DNA of 64,000 nt, from contig CAMAUZ010000017.1 of the NCBI GenBank assembly GCA_945861535.1, positions 40,324 to 104,323 on the forward strand. The letters are read 5' to 3'. Position 1 is the stretch's first letter. Each line of letters starts with the position of its first letter. The DNA is from Akkermansia muciniphila. Lineage in GTDB: Bacteria; Verrucomicrobiota; Verrucomicrobiia; Limisphaerales; BJHT01. The notes under the pieces were generated by a model. The model was not told where the DNA came from and made no database searches. It was given only the letters and a program-made list of their open reading frames with translations. This document shows positions 1 through 8,293 of this stretch, piece by piece. A program made the translations under genes and the position numbers.

Positions 1-1
1 C

Positions 2-2806
2 ACCACCCTGCGCCGTCCCGAACTGCTCGCGCCCGCGGGCGACTGGGAGTGCGCCAAGGCGGCGGTGGAGAATGGCGCGGATGCCATTTACTTCGGCCTG
101 GACCGCTTCAACGCGCGGATGCGGGCGCATAATTTCACGGCGGCGGATTTGCCGCGGCTCATGGAGTTCCTCCACCGGCGCGGGGTGCGCGGGTATGTGA
201 CGTTCAACACGCTGGTCTTCGCGCACGAACTCGCGGACGCGGTGGAGTATCTCCGCTCGATCATCACGGCGGGCGTGGATGCGGCGATCGTGCAGGATGT
301 CGGCATCTGCCGGCTCATCCGGCGGCTGTCGGCGGATTTTCCGATCCATGCCTCGACGCAGATGACGGTGACGAGCGCGGCAGGCGTGGAGTTTGCCCGT
401 GATCTGGGGGCGAATCTGGTGGTGCTGGCGCGGGAGTGTTCGCTGAAGGAAATCGCGAAGATTGGCGGGGGCGAGGTGGGGGCGGTTTCCGCGATGCCGC
501 TGGAGGTGTTCGTCCATGGCGCTTTGTGTGTCGCCTATTCGGGGCAGTGCCTGACGAGCGAATCTCTCGGTGGCCGCTCGGCCAATCGCGGCGAGTGCGC
601 GCAGGCGTGTCGCATGCCCTACGACCTGATTTCCGATGGCAAGAAGATCGATCTCGGCGACCGGCGTTATCTCCTCAGTCCGCAGGATCTCGCCGGTCTC
701 GAAGTGCTGCCGGAGATCATCCGCGCCGGCGTTGCCTCGCTGAAGATCGAAGGCCGGCTGAAGGCGCCGGAGTATGTCGCGAATATCACGCGGGTGTATC
801 GGCAGGCCATCGATCGTGCGCTGGGGATCGTTCCCACGCCGGTACCGCAGGCGTCCCCGCCTGCGAGTTCCGGCGGCGTCTCGCCGCCCGGACCGACGGC
901 TGGGGCGAGGACCGTACCGGGGGGGCGACCGCTGGTCGCCGCCGTCTCGCCGTCCGCAGGGACACGGGGCGAGACGCCCCGCCCACTCGCAGGCGGGGAC
1001 GCCTGCGGTACCCACGGCCCCGACGCGGACCGCTATGCCCTGGAGATGAGTTTTTCGCGCGGGCTTTATCCCGGCTGGTTCGGCGGCATCAACAACCAGC
1101 AGCTCGTCCATGCCCGCTTTGGGAAAAAGCGCGGGGTCTTTCTTGGTCGCGTCGAGCGCATTCAGAACGGGCGCGTCTCTCTCCGCCTCGAAGCGCCTGC
1201 CAAGCCCGGCGATGGCGTGGTCTTTGATGCGTCGCACCCGGACGAAAAGGAAGAAGGCGGCCGCCTTTACGAAGTCACGCCCGAGAAAGCCCGCCCCGGC
1301 GCGCCCGCACTCACGACGCTGGCGTTCGGCCACGGCGACATTGATTTCTCTCGCGTCCACGTCGGCGACCGGCTGTGGAAAACCAACGACCCCGAACTCG
1401 ACCGCCGCCTCCGCGCTAGCTTCGAGGGCGACCAACCGCGCTTCCAACGCCCCGTCTCCGCCGAAGTCCACGGCCATGCGGGCGCGCCGCTCACGCTGAT
1501 TTTGCGCGATGAAACCGGTCACGTCGTGCAGGTCGCTTCCGCCATTCCCCTCGCCGTCGCGGAGAAACAGCCGCTCACCGACGCGCGTCTCCGAGACCAA
1601 CTCGGACGACTCGGCGGCACGCCGTTCAAACTCGACCGCCTCGCCAACCGGCTCGAAGGCCCCGTCATTCTCCCGATGAGCGAGCTGAACCGCCTCCGCC
1701 GCGACGCCGCCGCGCAGCTCGATGCTCTGCGCGCACAGCCCAAGCGCTGGCAACTCACGGACGTGTCTCCGGCCCTGCCGGTGCTGCCTCCCACGCTGCC
1801 CTCTGCCGCCGCGTCCGCCACGCCCGCGCCCGCCGCACCCACGTTGCCCGATCTCCCCCGCGATGAAGCGGAGCGCCGAGCATCGCTCGGCGTTGATCGC
1901 CCCAGTCCGTTCGTGCCGAGCGATGCTCGGCGCTCCGCGGAGGACGCCAAACAATCGCCTGAACTCATCGTCCTCGTCCGATCTCTTCCCCAGCTCGAGG
2001 CGGCGCTGCGCTGCGGCGTCAGCACGCTCTACTGCGAACTGGAAGACCCGAAGAAATACCGCGACGCCGTCCGCATGGCGCACGAATCCTTCGGCTGCGC
2101 CGGCCCGCAGAAGACGATCTGGGTCGCGCCGCCGCGCATCACCAAGCCCGGCGAGGAATGGATTCTGAACATCGTCCGCTCGAGCAACGCCGACGGCTAC
2201 CTCATCCGCAATTACGACCACCTGAAATTCTTCGCCGCCGACCGCCGCATCGGCGACTTCTCCCTCAACATCGCCAACGCCCTCGCTGCCGCGCACTTCC
2301 ACGACCGCTTCGCGCTCGAACGCCTGACCGCGTCCTACGACCTCAACATCGCCCAGCTCGAGGGCCTCCTGCGCTCCGCCCCGCCCGCGTGGTTCGAGGT
2401 GACCATCCACCAGCACATGCCGATGTTTCACATGGAGCACTGCGTCTTCTGCGCCTTCCTCTCGAGCGGCACGGACTACACCAACTGCGGCCGCCCCTGC
2501 GACAAACACGATGTCCGCCTCCGCGACCGCGTCGGCGCCGAGCACCCGCTCAAGGCCGACGCCGGCTGCCGCAACACGCTCTACAACTCGCAGGCGCAGA
2601 CCGGCGCGGAATTTGTCGCCCCGCTCCTCGCCCTCGGCCTCCGCCATTTTCGCATCGAGTTCCTGAACGAAACTCCCGACCTCGTCGCCCAGACCATCGC
2701 CAAATATCGCCTCCTCCTCCGCGGCGAAACCACCGGCGCGCAGCTCTGGCGCGAGTTCAAACTCATGAACCAGCTCGGCGTCACCCGCGGCCAGGTCGCG
2801 GGATAA
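2..2806 (+). CDS. U32 family peptidase / RlhA-like rRNA hydroxylation protein, 5' end outside window
   Basis: The open frame runs from the first bases of the window, and the residues before the first internal GTG (position 65) read RPELLAPAGDWECAKAAV, the usual N-terminus of U32 proteins, so only a few codons are missing. The family signature EVFVHGALCVAYSGQC and the cysteine motif GECAQACRMPYDL are present. A second cysteine cluster (HCVFCAF, CGRPC) lies near the C-terminus. U32 proteins of the RlhA/YhbU type act in 23S rRNA hydroxylation or as collagenase-like peptidases; which applies here is not decided by sequence. About 935 residues is longer than RlhA (about 650). Part of the excess comes from two palindromic repeats read in frame (841-1012 and 1868-1938), each giving low-complexity Pro/Ser/Ala/Gly-rich sequence. 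Confidence 0.9.
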   Translation, partial: TTLRRPELLAPAGDWECAKAAVENGADAIYFGLDRFNARMRAHNFTAADLPRLMEFLHRRGVRGYVTFNTLVFAHELADAVEYLRSIITAGVDAAIVQDVGICRLIRRLSADFPIHASTQMTVTSAAGVEFARDLGANLVVLARECSLKEIAKIGGGEVGAVSAMPLEVFVHGALCVAYSGQCLTSESLGGRSANRGECAQACRMPYDLISDGKKIDLGDRRYLLSPQDLAGLEVLPEIIRAGVASLKIEGRLKAPEYVANITRVYRQAIDRALGIVPTPVPQASPPASSGGVSPPGPTAGARTVPGGRPLVAAVSPSAGTRGETPRPLAGGDACGTHGPDADRYALEMSFSRGLYPGWFGGINNQQLVHARFGKKRGVFLGRVERIQNGRVSLRLEAPAKPGDGVVFDASHPDEKEEGGRLYEVTPEKARPGAPALTTLAFGHGDIDFSRVHVGDRLWKTNDPELDRRLRASFEGDQPRFQRPVSAEVHGHAGAPLTLILRDETGHVVQVASAIPLAVAEKQPLTDARLRDQLGRLGGTPFKLDRLANRLEGPVILPMSELNRLRRDAAAQLDALRAQPKRWQLTDVSPALPVLPPTLPSAAASATPAPAAPTLPDLPRDEAERRASLGVDRPSPFVPSDARRSAEDAKQSPELIVLVRSLPQLEAALRCGVSTLYCELEDPKKYRDAVRMAHESFGCAGPQKTIWVAPPRITKPGEEWILNIVRSSNADGYLIRNYDHLKFFAADRRIGDFSLNIANALAAAHFHDRFALERLTASYDLNIAQLEGLLRSAPPAWFEVTIHQHMPMFHMEHCVFCAFLSSGTDYTNCGRPCDKHDVRLRDRVGAEHPLKADAGCRNTLYNSQAQTGAEFVAPLLALGLRHFRIEFLNETPDLVAQTIAKYRLLLRGETTGAQLWREFKLMNQLGVTRGQVAG
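841..1012. repeat. 172-bp palindromic element inside the U32 gene
   Basis: The element is bounded by a perfect 28-bp inverted repeat (841-868 against 985-1012). Inside is a second GC-rich hairpin set built on GGCGGCGTCTCGCCGCC. It is translated as part of the U32 protein (including PASSGGVSPPGP) without breaking the frame. Its core (851-896) recurs at 6535-6580 and 21790-21834. Confidence 0.9.
1868..1938. repeat. 71-bp palindromic element inside the U32 gene
   Basis: Perfect 24-bp inverted repeat: arms 1868-1891 and 1915-1938 around a 23-base loop, containing GAGCGCCGAGCATCGCTCGG. It is read through in frame in the linker of the U32 protein. It is unrelated in sequence to the element at 841-1012, so two different palindromic families entered this one gene. 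Confidence 0.9.
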
Positions 2807-2880
2807 ACCAGACATTTTTTCCGGCGACGGATGCACTTGGAAATGGCAGGGGCGGCAAACCACGAAAGACGCGAAGGACG

Positions 2881-2911
2881 CGAACGACCCGAACGACCCG
2901 AACGACCCGCA
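2881..2911. repeat. Short tandem repeat, 10-bp unit
   Basis: The unit CGAACGACCC is repeated about three times in the gap between the U32 gene and ribokinase. The rest of the 266-bp gap shows no gene. Confidence 0.7.
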
Positions 2912-3072
2912 AACAAAGGGTCGCATCGGGGTTGGCCGGCCAGGAATCACCTCACCCGGCTGAGGAAAACTTCCGATCTCGCAAGGTTTTCTCCGTTCGT
3001 GTCTTTTGAGTCTTTCGTGGTTCCATTTGCTTCGTTCAGGATGAAACACCTAAGAAACACGGACCTATCCGC

Positions 3073-4014
3073 ATGATCACCGTTGTCGGCAGTTTCAACA
3101 TGGACCTCTTCATCGAGGTGCCGCGCTTTCCCGCGCCCGGCGAGGCCATTCACGGACGCAATTTCCGCCGCGCGCCCGGCGGCAAAGGCGCCAACCAGGC
3201 CTATGCCGTCGCCCGGCTCGGGCACCCGGTCGCGATGATCGGGGCGGTGGGGGCGGACGCGTTCGGCGAAGAAATGGTCGCGAATCTCGCGGCGCTGGGC
3301 GTGGACCTGGAAGGCGTCGTGCGGCGGGCCGACATCGCCAGCGGCACCGCAATGATCGTGCTCGATGCCACCGGCCAGAATCAGATCGTGGTCGCCAACG
3401 GCGCGAACGACACGCTCACCGCCGGGGACATTCGCCGGATGGCTGCGCTCTTCCAAAAATCGCGGGCCATCATCACGCAGCTCGAGACCACCGCGCAGGC
3501 CGCCGAGGCCACGTTGCGGCTCGCCCGCGCGGCGGGCGCGCTGACCGTGTTGAACCCCGCGCCGTTCGCACCGGTCCCGGATGAATGGCTGAGCTGGTGC
3601 GACTGGATCATTCCGAATGAGGGCGAAGCTTCCAAGCTGAGCGGCATCGAAGTCACCGGCCGTGCGACTGCCGCCGCCGCCGCGCGGAATCTCCAGACCC
3701 GCTCCGGCCGGGCGCGCGTGGCGGTGACGTTGGGAGCGGACGGGGTCTGGCTCGACACGCCGGAGTTTGCCGGACACATCCCCGGCGTCCGCGTCCAGGC
3801 CGTTGATACGGTCGGCGCGGGCGACACCTTCATCGGAGCCTTCGTCACGCGCCTCGTCGAAGGGGCCGAGGCGCGCGAAGCCGCGCGGTTCGCCTGCGCC
3901 GCCGCGGCCATCGCCGTGACCCGGCGCGGCGCGCAAGCGAGCATTCCCACGCGGGCCGAGGTCGAGACGCAGATGTCGTCCGGCGGCGCGGCGAACGGCG
4001 GGGGCAAGGGCTAG
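3073..4014 (+). CDS. rbsK: Ribokinase (PfkB family)
   Basis: Phosphorylates D-ribose to ribose 5-phosphate with ATP in the cytoplasm, feeding the pentose phosphate pathway. The 313-residue length is normal for the family. The N-terminal sugar-binding segment VVGSFNMDL and the GGKGANQA motif (about residues 36-43) are typical of ribokinase. The C-terminal PfkB signature DTVGAGDTF (residues 245-253) carries the anion hole and the catalytic base Asp251. The ATG start sits 10 codons before GGKG-type sugar contacts, as in known ribokinases. No ribose transporter is adjacent, so the substrate is inferred from the family; a related sugar kinase is possible. A palindromic repeat follows the stop. Confidence 0.88.
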   Translation: MITVVGSFNMDLFIEVPRFPAPGEAIHGRNFRRAPGGKGANQAYAVARLGHPVAMIGAVGADAFGEEMVANLAALGVDLEGVVRRADIASGTAMIVLDATGQNQIVVANGANDTLTAGDIRRMAALFQKSRAIITQLETTAQAAEATLRLARAAGALTVLNPAPFAPVPDEWLSWCDWIIPNEGEASKLSGIEVTGRATAAAAARNLQTRSGRARVAVTLGADGVWLDTPEFAGHIPGVRVQAVDTVGAGDTFIGAFVTRLVEGAEAREAARFACAAAAIAVTRRGAQASIPTRAEVETQMSSGGAANGGGKG

Positions 4015-4035
4015 CCGGCCTTCGCCACGCCAAAC

Positions 4036-4181
4036 GGGGAGCGCACGCGGCCCGCGTGCCGGTTTGGGCGGCCCGCCCAAACCCTCGTTCCCGAGTCTGC
4101 CTTCCCGCCGCAGGGAAAAGTTAGTGGGACGAAGTTTTCGGCGGGCCGCCGAAAACAGCACGCCAGCGGCGTGCGCTCCCC
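4036..4181. repeat. Palindromic repeat family A, copy 1
   Basis: A 146-bp element bounded by GGGGAGCGCACGC and GCGTGCGCTCCCC. It has two inner hairpins, GTTTGGGCGGCCCGCCCAAAC and a TTTTCGGCGGGCCGCCGAAAA-type stem, joined by a CTGCCTT...GGGAAAAGTTAGTGG linker. Other copies are at 32108-32254, 55017-55163 and 55164-55310. It fills most of the gap between ribokinase and the cyclase gene; no gene is seen in the remainder. Confidence 0.92.
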
Positions 4182-4365
4182 GCGGGCGGGCCGCCCGCGC
4201 TCACGGGGCGGGCGCATTCGGAACGCATCGGGCGTGAAAACAACGCCCGGCCAGCGCTGTTTGCAAACGCCGCCGGTTCTCGTTGCCGCTGCGCTGATTC
4301 CCGAATTGCCGCGAAAACCGGGAAAAGTCTGATGCCGGCGGTCCGGCGACGAACCCAACCCAGCC

Positions 4366-6636
4366 GTGGCAACCAACTTGCTCTCCGAACGGTTTGTGTC
4401 TCCCGGCCTGAAGAAACCGCTCCTCTTGCTCGCCGCCGTGGTGCTGATCGCGCTGGGGCTTGCGCTGGCCACGCGCGCGCCCGAGCCCCTGGGCTTTCTC
4501 CAACGCCTCGAGTGGATGACCTACGACTGGCGCGTGCAGCTCGCCGCCAATCCCTCCGCGCCCGCCGATCCGCTGCTCGGCCTGCTCTATCTCGACGACG
4601 ACAGCCTCGCGCTGATGAACGAGCGGCGCGGTCATCGCTGGCCGTGGCCGCGCAGTGTTTATGCGGAGGCGTTGCAGGAGCTGCAAAAACAAGGCGCGGC
4701 GGGCGTCGCGTTCGACATTCGTTTCTTCGAGTTGAACCAGGACCAGCCCGACTCCGACCGCGCCTTCGCCACGCAGTTGCGCGCCAGCGGGAACGTGGTC
4801 CTCGCCACGATGGGCGACAGCACCGCGCGCGACGGCTGGCACGCGTTGCCGCCCGCGCCGCTCTTCGCCACCAACGCCGCCGCGCTCGGCCACATCACCT
4901 CGGATCGCGACCCCGACGGCGTGATGCGCCGCACGTTTGCCTTTCGCGACGACCCGCAATTGGGGCGCGTCTGGCACCTCGCGCTCGTGCTCGGCGCGCG
5001 GGCGCTCGGACTCGATCTGGCCGCCGCGGAAATCCATCCCGACCGCATCATTCTGCGCGGTCCCGGCGTCGAGCGCGTGATTCCGGTGGATGACCGCGGG
5101 CGCTTCCCGATTGATTGGTCGCTGGAGAAAAACGATTTCCGCGTCACGCAACAAAGTTTCCACGAACTCCTAAAGCTCGACGCGCCGGCCACCAACGTCG
5201 CCACCGCGTCGCCCGCCGCCCAACCCGCCGCGCGCGGCGCGCCGGTCGTGAGCTTCAAGGACAAGCTCGTCGTGATCGGCTCGGTCGGCAGCGGCAACAA
5301 CATCGCGGACCACGGCTCGACGCCGCTGGAGAAGGACTCGTTCCTGATCAGCAGCCATTGGAACGTGCTGAACAGCCTGCTCACCGGGCGCTTCGTCCGG
5401 CGCGTCGGCGTCGGCGCGGATTGGCTGCTCGTGGCGTTGCTCGGATTCGCGGCGGGCGCGGCGGCGTTGCGGCTCGAAGTGCGGCGGAGCACCGCGGTGC
5501 TCGTGATCGGTGCGGCGGTTTATTTCGCCGCGTGCGCCGTGTGCTATTCGCGCGAGCGGCTGTGGCTGCCGGTCGCGCTGCCGTTGCTCACGGCGCTCGT
5601 GGCACACATCGCGGTGGTGACGTGGCGCGCGTTTTTCGAGGGCCGCGAACGGGCGCGGTTGCAGGCGGTCTTCGCAAAGGTCGTCGCGCCCGAGGTCGCC
5701 GCCGAGTTAATGCGGCTGAAGGAACTGCGCCTCGGGGGCGAGCATCGCGAGGTGACGGTGTTTTTCGCAGACATCCGAGGCTTCACCGAGATTTCCAACC
5801 TGCGCCACGAGGAGGCGCTGGCTCAGGCCCGGCGGCTCAATTTCGATGCCGCCGGCACGCGCGCCTGCCTCGATGAACAGGCCGCCGCCATGCTCGCCAC
5901 GGTGAATCTCTACCTCAAGACCGTCTCGGATCTGGTGAAGCGCCATCGCGGCACGTTGGACAAATACATCGGCGATTGCGTGATGGCCTTCTGGGGCGCG
6001 CCGGTCGCGAGCGACACGCACGCGCTCGACGCCGTGCAGGCGGCGGTCGCCGCGCAGCGCGCCGTCCACGCGCTCAACCGCGAGCGCGACGCCGAGAACC
6101 GCCGCCGCGACTCGGACAACGCCCTGCGCCAGCTCGCCGGCCAGCCGCTCCTGGCCGCGTTGCCATTGCTCGCGCTCGGCTCCGGCATCAACACCGGCAC
6201 CGTCATCGCCGGCCTGATGGGCAGCGAAGATCATGTCCTGAACTACACGGTGTTTGGGCGCGAAGTGAACCTCGCCAGTCGCCTCGAAAGCGCGTCCGGC
6301 CACGGCCGGATTCTCATCGGCGACGGCACCTTCCGCGCGCTGCAACGCCTCGCGCCCGCGCTGGCCGCGACGTGCGTGACGCTGCCGCCGCTGCGCTTGA
6401 AAGGCTTCGATCAGCCCGTTCCCTGCTACGAAGTCCCGTGGCGCGAGGCCGGAGAAACTGAACGCTTCAACATCGACGAGACGCGGCACTACACGCGCAC
6501 CGGCGACGTCGCTTCCTTTGCCCCGGCACCGTCGGCGTCCTCGCCGGCGAGTTCCGGCGGCGTCTCGCCGCCCGGACCGAGCGCGGAGAGCGGTCGTCCC
6601 CGGCCGCAGCAACTCCCGCCACCCCCAGCGCCGTGA
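4366..6636 (+). CDS. CHASE2-domain class III adenylate/guanylate cyclase
   Basis: Predicted inner-membrane sensor cyclase of 756 residues with a GTG start. It has an N-terminal membrane segment (about 17-35), an extracytoplasmic CHASE2 domain (about 40-340), a cluster of membrane segments (about 345-415) and a cytoplasmic class III cyclase domain (about 460-690). The cyclase domain shows the metal-binding block FFADIRGFTEISN, the block KYIGDCVMAFWGAP and the block NYTVFGREVNLASRLES. It should make cAMP or cGMP in response to an unknown signal; substrate choice cannot be read safely. The C-terminal tail is low complexity and ends in repeat-derived sequence (PASSGGVSPPGP) encoded by a palindromic repeat at 6535-6580. 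The FecR-domain gene downstream is a common partner of CHASE2 cyclases. Confidence 0.88.
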   Translation: MATNLLSERFVSPGLKKPLLLLAAVVLIALGLALATRAPEPLGFLQRLEWMTYDWRVQLAANPSAPADPLLGLLYLDDDSLALMNERRGHRWPWPRSVYAEALQELQKQGAAGVAFDIRFFELNQDQPDSDRAFATQLRASGNVVLATMGDSTARDGWHALPPAPLFATNAAALGHITSDRDPDGVMRRTFAFRDDPQLGRVWHLALVLGARALGLDLAAAEIHPDRIILRGPGVERVIPVDDRGRFPIDWSLEKNDFRVTQQSFHELLKLDAPATNVATASPAAQPAARGAPVVSFKDKLVVIGSVGSGNNIADHGSTPLEKDSFLISSHWNVLNSLLTGRFVRRVGVGADWLLVALLGFAAGAAALRLEVRRSTAVLVIGAAVYFAACAVCYSRERLWLPVALPLLTALVAHIAVVTWRAFFEGRERARLQAVFAKVVAPEVAAELMRLKELRLGGEHREVTVFFADIRGFTEISNLRHEEALAQARRLNFDAAGTRACLDEQAAAMLATVNLYLKTVSDLVKRHRGTLDKYIGDCVMAFWGAPVASDTHALDAVQAAVAAQRAVHALNRERDAENRRRDSDNALRQLAGQPLLAALPLLALGSGINTGTVIAGLMGSEDHVLNYTVFGREVNLASRLESASGHGRILIGDGTFRALQRLAPALAATCVTLPPLRLKGFDQPVPCYEVPWREAGETERFNIDETRHYTRTGDVASFAPAPSASSPASSGGVSPPGPSAESGRPRPQQLPPPPAP
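6535..6580. repeat. Palindromic repeat core shared with 851-896 and 21790-21834, inside the cyclase 3' end
   Basis: 46 bp nearly identical to 851-896 (GTTCCGGCGGCGTCTCGCCG core). Read in frame, it gives the same peptide PASSGGVSPPGP as in the U32 protein. The cyclase stop lies 56 bp after it. Confidence 0.9.
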
Positions 6637-6700
6637 AAATTCTCCCAGGCCCTCACCACCCGCCACGTCGCTGCGCTCGAGGACGGGCGCACGCCGGCGC

Positions 6701-6805
6701 GCAAGGAGTGCGGCATTTATGCCGCTTCGACGTTGGGCGTTTCGAGCGGCTGCGAATGCGCCGTTTCCTTCGTACGGTGAAGCGGCGTAAACGCCGCGCC
6801 CCGGA
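6701..6805. repeat. Palindromic repeat family D (GGCGTTTACGCCGCTTCA), copy 1
   Basis: Paired arms GCGGCATTTATGCCGCTTCG and GAAGCGGCGTAAACGCCGCG lie in the gap between the cyclase and FecR genes. Related copies are at 21867-21899, 48881-48990 and 57112-57210. Confidence 0.8.
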
Positions 6806-6879
6806 CGCCCCGCCCTTGCAACTCCCCGCTCGCCCAATCCACTGGCATCCGTTACGAACCCTCCAACACCAACCAATCC

Positions 6880-7902
6880 ATGAACAACTCCTTCCTCTCC
6901 AAACTCATCGAAGCCGTCCAGTCGCTGCTGCTCGATCCCGTCACGCAACTCCACCTGCTCGTCGCGGGCGGGCTGTGCGTGGCGCTCGGTTTTGTGGTCT
7001 TGCGCAGAACCGCCGAGAGCTTCGGCGCGGCAAACTTGGGGCTGCCGATGATGCTGCTGTCCTACGTGCTGGGCGGCGGCGGGATGCTCGCGGGCTTTGT
7101 CGCGGCGGAGCTTTTCGTGCTGCCGGAAATTCCCAAGTCCGTGCCACTGGCCGGCTACCTTGGCGGCGTGCTGGGCGTGCTGGTGCTCGCCATCGCCGCG
7201 CCCATCACCAAGGTCTTGTTGAAGCTCGGCTATTCGTCGGCAGCGTCGAGTTGGCTGACGGTGTTGGGCGCCTGTGCGGTGATCGTGTTCGGCGCGGATT
7301 TTGGTTTCACCAATTTTGGTCCGCAGATGGCACGGGTGATAAACCACAAGGGCGGGGTCGCCTACCGCCTCACCGCCACCGCCACGCCCGAGGATATGAC
7401 AAAGCGCCGGATGGGTTTGCCGCTCGGGGCCGAGATCATCACGCGCGCCGACTCCTCGGCCACGCTGGATCTTGGCGCCAAGGGCTACATCACCGTGCGT
7501 CCGCTCACCATCGTCCGCATCCGTGCCGTGGGTGACAACGCGACCCTCGAGCTCGAGACCGGTCGCGTCATCGGTTCGGTGAAACACACCGCCGCGACGA
7601 AGTTTCAAATCCGCACGCCCGCCGCGAACACCGGCATCGTCGGCACGGATTTCATGGTGGATTCCGACACCGCCAAACAAACCATCGTCACCGTCGCGAG
7701 CGGCAAGGTCGCCGTCTCCGCGCCGAACGGCTCGGGCACCGTGGAAGTCGGCGCGGGCTACACCACCAGCGCGGCCCCCGGTCGTCCGCCGTCGCCGCCG
7801 CGCCTCGCCAACCCGGCCGATATCGGGATCATCAACTCGTTCAAAGCCGCGGTCGGCGATCCCATGAGCCGCCGCAACAAGGCCATTGAAGACGCGATGT
7901 GA
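6880..7902 (+). CDS. FecR-domain membrane protein
   Basis: A 340-residue protein. The N-terminal part has about four hydrophobic segments (roughly 25-43, 50-80, 88-115, 120-140), placing it in the membrane. A FecR-like domain follows (about 190-275), with the typical ITRADSSATLDLG and GIVGTDFMVDSDTAKQTIV blocks and a beta-rich TVASGKVAV strand. FecR-type domains in this setting are usually periplasmic sensor or scaffold modules, not true FecI anti-sigma factors; no sigma factor gene is nearby. It follows the CHASE2 cyclase by 243 bp on the same strand, suggesting they act together in signalling. The C-terminus is short and charged. Confidence 0.8.
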   Translation: MNNSFLSKLIEAVQSLLLDPVTQLHLLVAGGLCVALGFVVLRRTAESFGAANLGLPMMLLSYVLGGGGMLAGFVAAELFVLPEIPKSVPLAGYLGGVLGVLVLAIAAPITKVLLKLGYSSAASSWLTVLGACAVIVFGADFGFTNFGPQMARVINHKGGVAYRLTATATPEDMTKRRMGLPLGAEIITRADSSATLDLGAKGYITVRPLTIVRIRAVGDNATLELETGRVIGSVKHTAATKFQIRTPAANTGIVGTDFMVDSDTAKQTIVTVASGKVAVSAPNGSGTVEVGAGYTTSAAPGRPPSPPRLANPADIGIINSFKAAVGDPMSRRNKAIEDAM

Positions 7903-7903
7903 G

Positions 7904-8016
7904 GTCGGCGTGCGGACGTCCCCGACCGCTGCTGCTCCGCACCTGCGAAGGCGCAGGAAATTCCGGGCAGCCCGGCTCCGATGTCGTCGCGGCGGCCGGG
8001 ACGTCCGCGCTCGGTG
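7904..8016. repeat. Palindromic repeat around GCGGACGTCCC
   Basis: An imperfect inverted repeat (GTGCGGACGTCCC against GGGACGTCCGCGC) follows the FecR gene directly. Confidence 0.65.
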
Positions 8017-8065
8017 GGTTGCGGCTCCGTCGCGCGGTGCTCAGCGTGAAAAAGGCGGTTCAACC

Positions 8066-8103
8066 ACGGATGGACACGGATGGACACGGATGGACACGGA
8101 TTA
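8066..8103. repeat. Tandem repeat ATGGACACGG, about three units
   Basis: Three 12-bp-spaced copies of GGATGGACACGG in the 391-bp gap between convergent genes. The remainder of the gap shows nothing that can be assigned. Confidence 0.8.
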
Positions 8104-8293
8104 ACCCGACAGGAGCGGGGAGTTCGCATCGCCGGTGTTCAGCCGGGTATGGAGGGCAGGGGAGGGTGGCCGCTCGGGCGGCGTGTGGTTCCCCTTTCAG
8201 TGAACGGTTCGCGCAGCGGGCAAAGCGTTTCCGCTCGCCGGGAGAACGAACTGAGCGGGTGAGACACCCGCGCTCCGACTGGCTGGTTATGGC

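Noticed and set aside
5707..7680. 657-codon minus-strand frame across the cyclase and FecR genes
   Set aside because: It spans two genes and an intergenic repeat on the opposite strand, with arginine-rich low-complexity sequence.
8066..8103. Translated GATGGACACGG repeat as a small protein gene
   Set aside because: Such tandem repeats occur between genes in related genomes and no start or homologue supports coding.
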